Shown here piece by piece: positions 1 to 8,747 of a DNA stretch of 64,000 nt. The stretch is from Ferribacterium limneticum. Its GTDB lineage: Bacteria > Pseudomonadota > Gammaproteobacteria > Burkholderiales > Rhodocyclaceae. The position numbers and the translations under genes were made by a program. A model generated the notes under the pieces. It ran no database searches, was not told where the DNA came from, and saw only the letters and a list, made by a program, of their open reading frames with translations. Where the stretch lies: positions 3,393,501 to 3,457,500 of the forward strand of contig NZ_CP075189.1 of assembly GCF_020510565.1 (NCBI RefSeq). The letters run 5' to 3'. Positions within the stretch are counted from its first letter, which is position 1; each line of letters starts with the position of its first letter.

Positions 1-943
1 GGTGGATGGAGATCGGCCGGGAAGCAGGCGTCACGCCGCCCGACTCGGTCCTGTTTCCACCCGCCTGCATGGCCGCATGCATGCGCTCACCAGCCAGATC
101 GAGCAACGCCCCGGCCGAAGTCACCAAATCGGTAGGTACACTGGCCAGGCCAATACTGACCGTCAAGGCCACGGTCTGGCCTTGGACCGACAAACGCGCC
201 ACCTCGACAGCCTCGCGCACGCGCTCGGCAAAAGTCGCGCAAAAAGCCGGCGCCGTTCCCGGCGAAACAACCGCAAACTGCCCGGCGCCGAAGTGGCCGA
301 GACTATCTTCCTGGCGCATCTTGCCCGCCAGCATCCTGGCAAAGCGATTGCCAACCTCATCGGCAACCTGCACCCCGAGCCGCTCACCCATGCCAGCGAA
401 ACCATCGAAACCAAGGACCATCACGCTGACCTCAACGCCATGCCGGTTGGCATGCGACATCGCCTGAGCGGCCTGCAACTCGAGATATTTTCGGGTAAAC
501 AAACCGCTGACCGGATCCTGGACCATCTGCTCGCGGCCGGCATCAAGGTGTTCCTGTGCGTCGGTCAGGACCAGCAAGTTATTCAGACGGGTCAACACCT
601 CTGTGCATCCCGCGCCCTTCGTAACAAAATCAGAAACGCCCATCGCCTTAGCTTTGGCCCGCTCCTCTTCGGTTTCCTCACCGGAAACCAGAATGAACGG
701 CAACTGTTGCAGACGCCGCAGCTTCGAAGTGCGCACACGCTCCAGCAACTCGTAACCATTCAGCTTCGGCATCTGGAGATCCGAAATCACGGCGCGAATG
801 GAGTGATCGAGCACCAAGGTCTGCCACGCCGCCTCGCCGTCGCCCTCCTCGCGCACTTCGTATTGCCCCTTCAAATGCTGGATGAGCGATATCCTGACTA
901 CCCGTGAGTCATCAACCACCAGAATGCGCGGCAACTCGGCCAC
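1..943 (-). CDS. Response regulator with degenerate GGDEF domain (3' end off window)
   Basis: Reading leftward from a GTG at 943, the product opens with a CheY-like receiver (ILVVDDS near residue 6, phospho-acceptor Asp in SDLQMP, Lys in VTKG). A GGDEF-type domain follows, introduced by DPVSGLFTRKYLE. The signature that should read GG(D/E)EF reads GAGQF (about plus 275-290), so the acidic residues needed for c-di-GMP synthesis are missing. It probably acts as a phosphorylation-dependent binding or regulatory protein, which is inference. The GTG lies one base after the TGA of the upstream gene, with GGCGGAGG as ribosome binding site, so translation is probably coupled. The gene runs off the left edge and its C-terminus is not visible. 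Recognition of the two domains is firm; output function is unknown. Confidence 0.8.
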   Translation of the reverse strand, partial: MAELPRILVVDDSRVVRISLIQHLKGQYEVREEGDGEAAWQTLVLDHSIRAVISDLQMPKLNGYELLERVRTSKLRRLQQLPFILVSGEETEEERAKAKAMGVSDFVTKGAGCTEVLTRLNNLLVLTDAQEHLDAGREQMVQDPVSGLFTRKYLELQAAQAMSHANRHGVEVSVMVLGFDGFAGMGERLGVQVADEVGNRFARMLAGKMRQEDSLGHFGAGQFAVVSPGTAPAFCATFAERVREAVEVARLSVQGQTVALTVSIGLASVPTDLVTSAGALLDLAGERMHAAMQAGGNRTESGGVTPASRPISIH

Positions 944-944
944 G

Positions 945-1940
945 TCAGCCTCCGCCAATTTCCACCACGACTCGCCCCTTGGCTCGTCCGGCAATGTATT
1001 CGCCGAAAGTGGCCGGCAGATCGTCAAACGGAATCCGCCGCGACATGGCGGCCAGATGCGGCGGACGCAAATCACTGGCCAGTCGTTGCCAGACACCGCT
1101 CCGATAGGGCTCCCGGATATAACCCGAGTCGACACCGAGCAAGGAAACGCCACGCAGGATAAAAGGCGCCACCGTCGTATTCAGCGACATGCTGGCCGCC
1201 AGCCCGATGCTGGCGATAGTGCCCCCCTGCTCCATGGTGCTGGCGATCCAGGCCAGAACATCTCCCCCGAGATTGTCCACGGCACCCGCCCAGCGCGCCC
1301 GATCCAGTGGCCTGATCTTCGACAGATCGAGACTTTGGCGCAGCATGACTTCGGCGGCACCGAGGCCGCGCAAGTAATCCGCTTCGCTCTCCTTGCCGGT
1401 CAGCGCGACCACGTGATAACCAATCCGGGCCAGCATATCGACCGCCAGACTGCCGACGCCACCCGTAGCACCAGTCACGATGACCGGCCCCTTGCTCGGG
1501 CGCAAACCGTTTTCTTCCATGCGGACGATGGCCAGCGCCGCGGTAAACCCCGCCGTGCCCAGGGCCATCGCATCGAAGAGTGACAGACCAGAGGGCAAGG
1601 GCACCACCCAGTCGCCCGGCACCCGGGCAATTTCGGCATAACCACCGTGATGGGCGACACCGATATCGAAACTGGTGGCAATTACCGAATCACCTGGTTT
1701 GAAGCGCGCGTCGTCGCTGGCGATGACCGTACCGGACAGGTCGATGCCACCGACGCAAGGGAAACGCCGAATGATCTTTCCCGCCCCCGTCGCCGCCAGT
1801 GCATCCTTGTAATTGATGCTCGAATAGGCAACCTTGATCGTGACAGTTCCGGCATCCAGCTGGCCTTCGCCCATCCGGACGAAACCACTGCTCACCTTGT
1901 CATCGCATTCTTCAATCAGCAGTGCCTTGAAGGAATCCAT
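945..1940 (-). CDS. acuI: YhdH/AcuI-type NADPH quinone / acrylyl-CoA reductase (MDR family)
   Basis: A medium-chain dehydrogenase/reductase of about 331 residues. The N-terminal GroES-like part contains SSINYKDALA, and a Rossmann fold carries VTGATGGVGSLAVDML. The YSSxNYKD segment and overall length fit the YhdH/AcuI group, cytosolic NADPH-dependent reductases of acrylyl-CoA and related enoyl substrates. No zinc-binding cysteine cluster is seen, as expected. I chose the ATG at 1940 (MDSFKALLIEE) because GAGG sits about six bases upstream; an in-frame ATG at 1976 would add 12 atypical residues. The stop precedes the GTG of the response regulator by one base. Substrate specificity cannot be read from sequence; the symbol is by family. 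Confidence 0.85.
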   Translation of the reverse strand: MDSFKALLIEECDDKVSSGFVRMGEGQLDAGTVTIKVAYSSINYKDALAATGAGKIIRRFPCVGGIDLSGTVIASDDARFKPGDSVIATSFDIGVAHHGGYAEIARVPGDWVVPLPSGLSLFDAMALGTAGFTAALAIVRMEENGLRPSKGPVIVTGATGGVGSLAVDMLARIGYHVVALTGKESEADYLRGLGAAEVMLRQSLDLSKIRPLDRARWAGAVDNLGGDVLAWIASTMEQGGTIASIGLAASMSLNTTVAPFILRGVSLLGVDSGYIREPYRSGVWQRLASDLRPPHLAAMSRRIPFDDLPATFGEYIAGRAKGRVVVEIGGG

Positions 1941-2022
1941 GTTTGCCTCACGCCTCGGGAACGAAATTGTATTCATAATTACGGATGATGAACATAGTTG
2001 CAGCCGGTGAATTTTCGTCGCC

Positions 2023-2051
2023 TTTACAGCCGGCTACTTTTCAAATATATT
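2023..2051 (+). promoter_or_regulatory. Candidate sigma-70 promoter for the NlpC/P60 gene
   Basis: TTTACA at 2023-2028 and TATATT at 2046-2051 are separated by 17 bp, close to the sigma-70 consensus. A start of transcription about 7 bases after the -10 would fall near 2058, almost on the ATG at 2060, so the message may be leaderless or nearly so. This also argues against the in-frame ATG at 1985. Confidence 0.5.
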
Positions 2052-2059
2052 TCGCCGCT

Positions 2060-2569
2060 ATGCATAAAGTACTGGTTTCTCTACTGCTTGCTTCCTCGCT
2101 GCTCCTGAGCGGGATCGGTGCGCCCTTGGCGGCCGAGCAGATTCGCAAGCCCGAAGAGCAACAGTCGTTTTTTGAACGTTACACCAACGCTGCTCAGGAT
2201 GTCATCCTGCAAGGTCTCAAGCTGGTTGGCGTCCGTTACCGCTGGGGCGGCAATGACGAAGAGAGCGGCCTGGACTGCAGCGGCTTTGTCCGACTCGTGT
2301 TCAAGGACAGCACTGGCACCTCGTTGCCACGCACCGCTCGCGAAATGAGCGAAGTCGGCCAGCAGGTCGATGCCAACCAGTTGAAACCGGGCGATCTGGT
2401 CTTTTTCAACACCATGCGTCGCACCTTTTCACACGTCGGCATCTATCTTGGCGACAACCATTTCCTCCATGCACCGCGCAAGGGCGCCGAAGTTCGTGTC
2501 GAGAACATGGATAACAGCTACTGGATGACCCGCTACAACGGAGCGCGACGAATACTCGAAGGCAATTGA
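2060..2569 (+). CDS. Secreted NlpC/P60 family peptidoglycan hydrolase
   Basis: A protein of 169 residues with a Sec signal peptide (MHKVLVSLLLASS..., likely cleaved after PLAA) and a C-terminal NlpC/P60 domain. The catalytic cysteine is in LDCSGF, the histidine in FSHVGIYLG, and a third polar residue lies in the HAPRKGAEV segment. The family cleaves gamma-D-Glu-diaminopimelate or related bonds in peptidoglycan in the periplasm; related proteins are Spr/MepS and YafL. No lipobox is seen, so it is probably soluble. The start at 2060 is chosen because the signal peptide begins there and the candidate promoter ends there. A strong terminator follows directly, so the gene is monocistronic. Confidence 0.9.
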   Translation: MHKVLVSLLLASSLLLSGIGAPLAAEQIRKPEEQQSFFERYTNAAQDVILQGLKLVGVRYRWGGNDEESGLDCSGFVRLVFKDSTGTSLPRTAREMSEVGQQVDANQLKPGDLVFFNTMRRTFSHVGIYLGDNHFLHAPRKGAEVRVENMDNSYWMTRYNGARRILEGN

Positions 2570-2572
2570 ACA

Positions 2573-2597
2573 AAAGCGGCTTCTAGCCGCTTTTTTT
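2573..2597 (+). terminator. Intrinsic terminator of the NlpC/P60 gene
   Basis: AAAGCGGC, a five-base loop TTCTA, then GCCGCTTT running into a T tract, immediately after the stop codon. Confidence 0.9.
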
Positions 2598-2609
2598 ACG
2601 CCCACCGAA

Positions 2610-2628
2610 GATAATCATTCTCATTTAC
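2610..2628 (+). promoter_or_regulatory. Fur-box-like operator before fbpA
   Basis: GATAATCATTCTCATTTAC matches most of the GATAATGATAATCATTATC Fur consensus. It overlaps a plausible -35 (TTTACA, 2624-2629) that is 17 bp from TAGACT (2647-2652). A Fur site covering the -35 of an iron-binding protein gene fits iron-repressed control. Confidence 0.7.
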
Positions 2629-2685
2629 AAGGCGGCCTGTAGCCAGTAGACTGGAAAAATTCTCATATCCAGCCGGAGTTCCCGC

Positions 2686-3702
2686 ATGAAACTGATGCCC
2701 GCCCTGATCGCTGTCGCGACTCTTGCCATATCCAATTCGGCGTTTGCTCAAGAAAAAATCCTCAATCTGTATTCGGCCCGCCACTACCAGACGGACGAAG
2801 CGCTTTACACCAGTTTTACCCAGCAGACCGGGATCAAGATCAACCGGATCGAAGGCAAGGAAGACGAACTGCTCGAGCGGATCAAAAATGAAGGCGCCAA
2901 CAGCCCGGCCGACATTTTCCTGACCGTCGATGCCGCCAGACTGGCCAAAGCCCATGAACTGGGCCTGTTTGCTCCGGTTTCCTCCAAACTGCTCGAATCG
3001 CGCATCCCGGCCCACTTGCGCACCGAAGACTGGTTTTCGTTTTCGACGCGGGCCCGGGTGATCGTTTACAACAAGGTCGCGGTCAAACCGGAAGATGTCC
3101 AGAACTATGCCGATCTGGCCAACCCGAAACTCAAAGGCAAGTTCTGCTCACGCTCCGGTTCGCACCCCTACAACCTTTCGCTGATGGCCTCGATCATTGC
3201 CCACCAAGGCGAAGCCAAGGCTGAAGAATTGGCCCGCGGCATGGTGGCCAATTTCGCCCGCGCCCCGAAGGGCGGCGACACCGACCAGATCAAGGCGGTT
3301 GCCGCCGGCGAGTGTGGCGTGGCGATTTCCAATACCTACTACGTGGCTCGCCTGCTTCGCTCGACCAAGGCCGAAGATCTGAAAATGATGGAACGGGTTG
3401 GCATCGTCTGGCCGGACCAGGGCGGCAATGGCGCCCACATCAATGTTTCCGGCGGCGGCGTGCTGAAGACTGCGCCGCATCGCGAGGCGGCCGTCCAGTT
3501 CCTCGAATACCTGGCCTCCGATCAGGCCCAGCGCTATTTCGCCGATGGCAATAACGAATGGCCTGCGGTCAACAGCGTCAAAGTGGCGAATCCGGCACTC
3601 GACGCCATGGGCAAATTCAAGGCCGACAAATTGCCGGTCAAGAACCTCGCCATGTACCAGACCAAGGCCCAGATCATTTTCGACCGTGCCGGTTTCAAGT
3701 AA
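2686..3702 (+). CDS. fbpA: Periplasmic ferric-iron-binding protein FbpA
   Basis: 338 residues; a Sec signal peptide ends in SAFA, with mature QEKILNLYSARHY. The family (FbpA/FutA/IdiA) carries Fe3+ in the periplasm to an FbpBC ABC importer. The paired tyrosines that coordinate iron are visible in SNTYYVARLL (about residue 223), and an N-terminal YSARHY supplies another conserved Tyr. Length is typical. The ribosome binding site is GGAG about eight bases before ATG. The Fur-like box at 2610 predicts repression by iron. The transporter's permease and ATPase genes lie about 0.8 kb downstream in a separate divergent arrangement, with an ankyrin gene between. Confidence 0.92.
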   Translation: MKLMPALIAVATLAISNSAFAQEKILNLYSARHYQTDEALYTSFTQQTGIKINRIEGKEDELLERIKNEGANSPADIFLTVDAARLAKAHELGLFAPVSSKLLESRIPAHLRTEDWFSFSTRARVIVYNKVAVKPEDVQNYADLANPKLKGKFCSRSGSHPYNLSLMASIIAHQGEAKAEELARGMVANFARAPKGGDTDQIKAVAAGECGVAISNTYYVARLLRSTKAEDLKMMERVGIVWPDQGGNGAHINVSGGGVLKTAPHREAAVQFLEYLASDQAQRYFADGNNEWPAVNSVKVANPALDAMGKFKADKLPVKNLAMYQTKAQIIFDRAGFK

Positions 3703-3732
3703 CACCAGCAAGTAACGCCAGTTCTCGCCAAA

Positions 3733-3762
3733 GCCCCGGCAATTACCTACAATTCCCGGGGC
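3733..3762. other. Stem-loop between fbpA and ankyrin gene
   Basis: GCCCCGG at 3733 and CCCGGGGC at 3755 can form a GC-rich stem around a 15-base AT-rich loop. There is no T tract, so it may be a 3'-end-stabilising hairpin for fbpA rather than a full terminator. Confidence 0.4.
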
Positions 3763-3780
3763 CTACGAAACAACTGGAAT

Positions 3781-4422
3781 ATGACCGTCAAAAGTTTCAC
3801 CACGCATAAACTGATCGATGCCATCCGCGCAGGCAGCTTGGCTGGCGTACTCACTGCGCTGGACGATGGCGCTGACATCGAGATGCCCGACATGCACGGC
3901 TGTAGTGGCCTGCCACTACGCGCCGCCTGTTTTGAAGGCAACCTGGCCGTCGTTCGCGAGTTGCTGAATCGTGGTGCCAATCCAAACGCCATCGCCAGCG
4001 ACGGCCCGGGAGCGCCACTGCGGCTGGCCCTGAGAAAAGGCCATCAGGACATCGCCGATCTGCTGCTGCAAAAAGGTGCGATACCGCTCGAGGCCATTGC
4101 GCTCAGCCCTGTGACTCCGAACGCCCCCGTACCCGACGAGGTCGTCACGCCGCCACCTCCTGAGACAAAGCCGGACAACACCGTCGAGTTCACCCTCTCC
4201 AACATGCCTCCGCCGACCGCCGAAGCAGTTGATCTGCCATTACACGAAAGCAAACCGGGCAACCTCATCGAGTATTCGTCTTCAGATACGTTTACTCCGA
4301 CTGACGACGCCGAGACGTCGAGTCAATTCGGAACCGATACCAGCCTTCTGAGCATGGACCTGCTTTTCCTGGAAGAAAGCGAAAACCAGGGCCCTTCGCC
4401 GCAGGCGCCGAAAAAACGCTAG
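3781..4422 (+). CDS. Ankyrin-repeat protein with disordered acidic C-terminus
   Basis: 213 residues. The N-terminal half holds two to three ankyrin repeats (LIDAIRAGSLAGVLTALDDGADI; PLRAACFEGNLAVVRELLNRGANPN; PLRLALRKGHQDIADLLLQKGA). The C-terminal half (from about residue 110) is rich in Pro, Glu, Asp, Ser and Thr and looks unstructured. There is no signal peptide, so it is probably cytosolic, with the repeats as a protein-binding surface. It sits between fbpA and the convergent fbpB. No function can be assigned; a link to iron uptake is only positional. Confidence 0.8.
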   Translation: MTVKSFTTHKLIDAIRAGSLAGVLTALDDGADIEMPDMHGCSGLPLRAACFEGNLAVVRELLNRGANPNAIASDGPGAPLRLALRKGHQDIADLLLQKGAIPLEAIALSPVTPNAPVPDEVVTPPPPETKPDNTVEFTLSNMPPPTAEAVDLPLHESKPGNLIEYSSSDTFTPTDDAETSSQFGTDTSLLSMDLLFLEESENQGPSPQAPKKR

Positions 4423-4461
4423 CAGTCTGCCGGGCTGCAGCCGAGAATTGAAGAAAGCCGG

Positions 4462-6099
4462 TTAGCGCCGGCGCGCGGCCGTAATCTGCCGCGACAAGGC
4501 GATCAGCGGCAACAAACCCACCGCGACGATGGCCAGGGCGGCCGTCGATGCTTCGGCCAGGCGCTCATCCGAGGCCAGCGTGTAGGCCTGTGTGGCCAGC
4601 GTATCGAAATTGAAGGGCCGCATGACCAGCGTGGCCGGCAGTTCCTTCATCACATCGACGAAAACCAGCAAACCGGCCGTCAACAGACTGCCGCGCAGCA
4701 TCGGCACATGCACCCGGCGCAGCGTTTCGCCCTGCCCCAACCCCAGGCTGCGCGCTGCGTCATCCATGTTCGGCGTGATCTTGGCCAGGCTCGATTCAAC
4801 CGTATGCAGCGCCACTGCCAGGAAGCGCACGAGATAGGCGTAGATCAGCGCGGCGATGCCGCCGGTCAGCAACAGTCCGGGGTTGTAACCGAACCACTGC
4901 GTCCATTGCCCGGCCAGCCAGTTGTCGAGACGCGTCACGGGAATCAGCACGCCAACGGCAATGACCGCACCCGGCACGGCGTAGCCCAGACCGACGAGAC
5001 GATTCAAGCCGTTGGCGAAGGTCGTTTTCGACAGGCGAGCGCCGTAGCCCATGAGCAGGGCGAGCAGGACGGCAATGGCGGCCGTCACGCCGGCCAGCAC
5101 GAAACTGTTGCGAGCGAGCACGAGGAAACGTTCTCCGAACTGGGCGTCACCTTCGGTCAAGGCCATTTTGAGCAGCAAGATCGCCGGCAGAACGAAGCCG
5201 AGCAACAACGGTACGGTGCAGGCCAGGGTTGCCAGCCAGGCGGCCGGGCCGCGTAGCTGCGCGCCAGCCATCGGCCGGTTGCGGCCGGTTGTGTTGTGAT
5301 AACGGGCCCGGCCGCGCGATGTGCGCTCGGCCATGAGCAGGAAGAGCACGAAGGCGAGCAGCATGGCGGCCAGTTGCGCGGCAGCGACGCGGTCGCCGAG
5401 CGAGAACCAGGCGCGGTAAATACCGGTGGTGAATGTATTGACCGCGAAATAGGCCACCGTGCCGTAATCGGCCAGCGTTTCCATGAGTGCCAGGGCAATG
5501 CCGGCGACGATGGCCGGCCGGGCCAGCGGTAGCGAGACCGCGAAGAAGCCCCGCCATGGCCCCATGCCCAGCGTTCGCGCGGCTTCCAGCATGCCGCTGG
5601 CGCGTTCGAGAAAGGCGGTGCGGGCGAGCAGGTAAACGTAGGGATAGAGCACGCTGACGAACATCAGAATGGCGCCGGGTAGCGTGCGGATGTCCGGGAA
5701 CCAGTAGTCGCCATGTTCCCAGCCGAAGGTGTCGCGCAGGAAGGTTTGCACCGGGCCAACGAACTGCAGGAAATCGGTGTAGACGTAGGCCATGACATAG
5801 GCTGGAACGGCCAGTGGGAGCACCATGGCCCATTCGAAAAAGCGGCGGCCGGGGAATTCGTGCATGGCGGTCAGCCAGGCCGTCGCCACGCCGACGATGC
5901 CGACGCCGCACCCGACGCCGAGGCACAGCCAGAGCGAATTGGCGATGTATTCGGAAAGTACGGTGTCGGCCAGGTGCGACCAGGTGGCGCTGGTGCCGCC
6001 AACAAAGAGATTGAGGCCAACGCTGGCCACCGGCAATCCAGCCAGCAGGGCAACGACGATTCCGACCGTCAGCAGGGGGGAATAAAGGGCTGTGCGCAT
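4462..6099 (-). CDS. fbpB: Ferric-iron ABC transporter permease FbpB
   Basis: 545 residues and strongly hydrophobic, with about twelve predicted membrane spans arranged as two fused binding-protein-dependent permease halves. An EAA-type loop is readable in each half (EAARTLGMGPWRGFFAVSLP; DDAARSLGLGQGETLRRVHVP), the contact site for the ATPase. The FbpB/SfuB family moves Fe3+ delivered by FbpA across the inner membrane. It is divergent from fbpC, with only 31 bases between start codons, unlike the usual fbpABC order in one operon. The region between them carries ATTATAAT, usable as a -10 in either direction. The family call is firm. Confidence 0.92.
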   Translation of the reverse strand: MRTALYSPLLTVGIVVALLAGLPVASVGLNLFVGGTSATWSHLADTVLSEYIANSLWLCLGVGCGVGIVGVATAWLTAMHEFPGRRFFEWAMVLPLAVPAYVMAYVYTDFLQFVGPVQTFLRDTFGWEHGDYWFPDIRTLPGAILMFVSVLYPYVYLLARTAFLERASGMLEAARTLGMGPWRGFFAVSLPLARPAIVAGIALALMETLADYGTVAYFAVNTFTTGIYRAWFSLGDRVAAAQLAAMLLAFVLFLLMAERTSRGRARYHNTTGRNRPMAGAQLRGPAAWLATLACTVPLLLGFVLPAILLLKMALTEGDAQFGERFLVLARNSFVLAGVTAAIAVLLALLMGYGARLSKTTFANGLNRLVGLGYAVPGAVIAVGVLIPVTRLDNWLAGQWTQWFGYNPGLLLTGGIAALIYAYLVRFLAVALHTVESSLAKITPNMDDAARSLGLGQGETLRRVHVPMLRGSLLTAGLLVFVDVMKELPATLVMRPFNFDTLATQAYTLASDERLAEASTAALAIVAVGLLPLIALSRQITAARRR

Positions 6100-6130
6100 G
6101 TGTGTGAATGGGAATTATAATCGACCACCT

Positions 6131-7279
6131 ATGGCCCAACTTGAACTAAATGGCGTTGTCCAGCGCTACGGCAACCACACCGTCGTCGATGGCGTTAACT
6201 TCTCGCTCGAAGTCGGCAGCATCGCCTGCCTGCTTGGTCCCTCCGGCTGCGGCAAGACGACCTTGCTGCGCTGCATTGCCGGGTTTGAAGACATCGCCGG
6301 TGGCGAAATCCGCCTGCACGGCAAAGTCGTCAGCCAGGCCGGCCAGCGTGTTGCGCCCGAGAAGCGGCGGATCGGCATGGTTTTTCAGGATTACGCGCTG
6401 TTTCCGCACCTTTCCATCGAAGCGAATGTCGCCTTCGGCCTCGGTCGCAACCCGGGCGAGGACGCTCATCTGCGCGTTCGTCAATTGCTGGCGACGGTTG
6501 GCCTGCATGGTCAGGGCAGCAAATTCCCGCATGAACTCTCCGGCGGCCAGCAGCAACGCGTGGCGCTGGCCCGCGCCCTGGCGCCGCGGCCGGAACTGAT
6601 CCTGCTCGACGAGCCGTTTTCCAACCTTGACGTCGGCCTGCGCGAGCGGCTGTCGGCCGAGGTGCGCGAAATTCTCAAGCGCGAGGGGTCGACGGCGGTC
6701 ATGGTCACCCACGACCAGAATGAGGCTTTCGCCATGGCCGACGAGATCGGCATCATGTACGAAGGTCGCATCCAGCAGTGGGACGTCCCGTACAACCTGT
6801 ATCACCGGCCGGCCAATCGTTTTGTCGCCGATTTCATCGGTCAGGGCGTGCTGGTGACCGGCACGGTCGGCGACAACAACAGCGTGCGCATGGAACTGGG
6901 CACGCTGATTTCCGATACGCCGGTCGAGTGCAACGAAACCTGCGCCGCCTGCGACAACGGCTGCAAGGTCGACGTGCTGTTGCGGCCGGACGATATCGTT
7001 CATGACGACACCAGCGCCGTCCAGGCCGAGGTGCTGAACAAGGCTTTCCGCGGCGCCGACATCCTGTACACGCTGCGCCTGGCCAGCGGCACGCAGGTCT
7101 TGTCGCTGGTCCCGTCGCACCACAATCATGCGCTGGGCGAAAAAATCGGCATCCGGCTCGACGCCGACCATGTCATCGCCTTCATGAAGCATGAGGAATG
7201 CGACGATCCGGCCTGCGAAATCAAGCTCGAACAGCAGGTCAAGCCGATCACCTGGCTGGCCAATAGCAGCGCCAGCTAG
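6131..7279 (+). CDS. fbpC: Ferric-iron ABC transporter ATP-binding protein FbpC
   Basis: 382 residues. It has Walker A (GPSGCGKTT), the ABC signature (LSGGQQQRVALARAL), Walker B (LILLDEPFSNLD) and the switch His in MVTHDQNEAF, followed by a C-terminal TOBE-like regulatory region. The start at ATG 6131 (MAQLELNG) is preferred over an upstream in-frame codon at 6092 that lies inside the fbpB start. Unusual: the regulatory region has a cysteine cluster CNETCAACDNGC (about residue 261), then SHHNH, and the tail has EECDDPACE. These could bind a metal and sense iron, which is inference. It powers Fe3+ import with FbpA and FbpB. Confidence 0.92.
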   Translation: MAQLELNGVVQRYGNHTVVDGVNFSLEVGSIACLLGPSGCGKTTLLRCIAGFEDIAGGEIRLHGKVVSQAGQRVAPEKRRIGMVFQDYALFPHLSIEANVAFGLGRNPGEDAHLRVRQLLATVGLHGQGSKFPHELSGGQQQRVALARALAPRPELILLDEPFSNLDVGLRERLSAEVREILKREGSTAVMVTHDQNEAFAMADEIGIMYEGRIQQWDVPYNLYHRPANRFVADFIGQGVLVTGTVGDNNSVRMELGTLISDTPVECNETCAACDNGCKVDVLLRPDDIVHDDTSAVQAEVLNKAFRGADILYTLRLASGTQVLSLVPSHHNHALGEKIGIRLDADHVIAFMKHEECDDPACEIKLEQQVKPITWLANSSAS

Positions 7280-7295
7280 TTTTTCACGATCACGC

Positions 7296-8000
7296 ATGAT
7301 CCCTTTTCTCGGCCCGCTCGACCTTTTTCCGCCGGTCGACATGGCCCGGGAAGAAATGGGCGGCCTGCTTGCCGTCGGTGGCGGCCTGCAGCCCGACCGT
7401 ATTCTCGCCGCCTACCGGCAGGGCATTTTCCCGTGGGGGACGGTCGATGGCTTGCCGCTGTGGTATTCGCCCGATCCGCGCATGGTGCTTTTTCCCGAAG
7501 AATTCCGGCTGACCCGTTCGCTGAAGAAGACGCTGCGCGCCGGCAAATTTGAAGTGCGTTTCGACACTGATTTCGCCGGCGTCATGGATGCCTGCGCGAC
7601 AACGCCACGCGACGGCCAGGATGGCACCTGGATCACGCCAGAAATGAAGGAAGCCTACTGCCGCCTGCATGAACTCGGCTGGGCGCATTCGGTCGAAAGT
7701 TACGAGGGAGACACGCTGGTCGGCGGCCTGTACGGGCTGGCCATCGGTCGCATGTTTTACGGCGAATCGATGTTCTCCCGGCGGACTGACGCATCGAAGG
7801 TCGCTTTCGCCCACCTCGTGCGTTATCTTGTGAGCAACCAATTCGGCATGATTGATTGTCAGATGCATACCGACCACCTCGCCTCGCTCGGCGCCCGCGA
7901 AATTCCGCGCGACGCCTTTTTGACCCGGCTGTTGACCTTGACCGCAGCCGAATCGGCGCGCGACCGCTGGTCGACTGACCAACTCGACCTCGCGTGGTAA
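7296..8000 (+). CDS. aat: Leucyl/phenylalanyl-tRNA--protein transferase
   Basis: 234 residues. It shows the Aat hallmarks AYRQGIFPW, WYSPDPRMVL, GGLYGLAIGRMFYGESMFSRR and DCQMHTDHLASLGAREI. The enzyme transfers Leu or Phe from tRNA to proteins with N-terminal Arg or Lys, marking them for ClpS/ClpAP in the bacterial N-end rule pathway. The ATG at 7296 gives the canonical MIPFLGP start. It is followed three bases later by bpt, the second N-end rule transferase, so the two are co-translated. Length is normal. Confidence 0.96.
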   Translation: MIPFLGPLDLFPPVDMAREEMGGLLAVGGGLQPDRILAAYRQGIFPWGTVDGLPLWYSPDPRMVLFPEEFRLTRSLKKTLRAGKFEVRFDTDFAGVMDACATTPRDGQDGTWITPEMKEAYCRLHELGWAHSVESYEGDTLVGGLYGLAIGRMFYGESMFSRRTDASKVAFAHLVRYLVSNQFGMIDCQMHTDHLASLGAREIPRDAFLTRLLTLTAAESARDRWSTDQLDLAW

Positions 8001-8003
8001 ACC

Positions 8004-8747
8004 ATGGCCCAGCCTGACGACGCCGAACTGCCCTTCTCGCTCCTCCAGTACTACGCCACCTCGCCCTATCCGTGCAGTTACCTGGCCGACCGCGAGGCGC
8101 GTTCGCAGGTAGCGACGCCGGCCCACCTGATCGACAGCGAAATTTACAGCGCGCTGGTCCGGGCCGGTTTCCGGCGCAGCGGGGTGTTTACCTACCGGCC
8201 GCATTGCGACCACTGCCAGGCCTGCGTGCCGGTGCGCCTGCCGGTCGCCGAGTTGCAGCCCAACCGCAGCCAGCGCCGAGCCCTGAAACAGCACGCCAAC
8301 CTGCGTGCCCGCGAGTTGCACCTGCTTTATTACGACGAACATTACGCCCTCTACAACCGCTACCAGCAGGCCCGCCACCCGGGCGGCGGCATGGACGAGG
8401 ACAGCCACGACCAGTACGCCCAGTTTCTCCTGCAAAGCCGGGTCGATACGCGGCTGATCGAGTTCACGGAAGACGGCGTCGTGCGCATGGTGAGCCTCAT
8501 CGACGTGCTCGACGACGGCCTGTCGTCGGTCTATACGTTTTACGATCCGGACATCCCGAACGCCAGTTTCGGCACCTACAACATCCTCTGGCAGGCCGCC
8601 CAGTGCAATGCCCTCGGCCTGCCCTACCTGTACCTCGGCTACTGGATTGCCGAAAGCCGCAAAATGGCCTACAAATCGGCCTTCCAGCCCATCGAAGGTC
8701 TGATCGACGGGCGCTGGATTCCCCTCCCCAAACCGGAAAACCCATGA
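8004..8747 (+). CDS. bpt: Aspartate/glutamate leucyltransferase Bpt
   Basis: 247 residues of the ATE-type transferase family. The N-terminal cysteines ([16 protein letters not shown]) match the ATE N domain, and the C domain contains [24 protein letters not shown] and [10 protein letters not shown]. Bpt adds Leu to N-terminal Asp or Glu, feeding the ClpS degradation route together with Aat. The upstream gene is aat, and the stop codon overlaps the ATG of the next gene (ATGA at 8744). The older annotation as arginyltransferase is possible by homology, but bacterial members of this length are Bpt. Confidence 0.95.
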   Translation: MAQPDDAELPFSLLQYYATSPYPCSYLADREARSQVATPAHLIDSEIYSALVRAGFRRSGVFTYRPHCDHCQACVPVRLPVAELQPNRSQRRALKQHANLRARELHLLYYDEHYALYNRYQQARHPGGGMDEDSHDQYAQFLLQSRVDTRLIEFTEDGVVRMVSLIDVLDDGLSSVYTFYDPDIPNASFGTYNILWQAAQCNALGLPYLYLGYWIAESRKMAYKSAFQPIEGLIDGRWIPLPKPENP

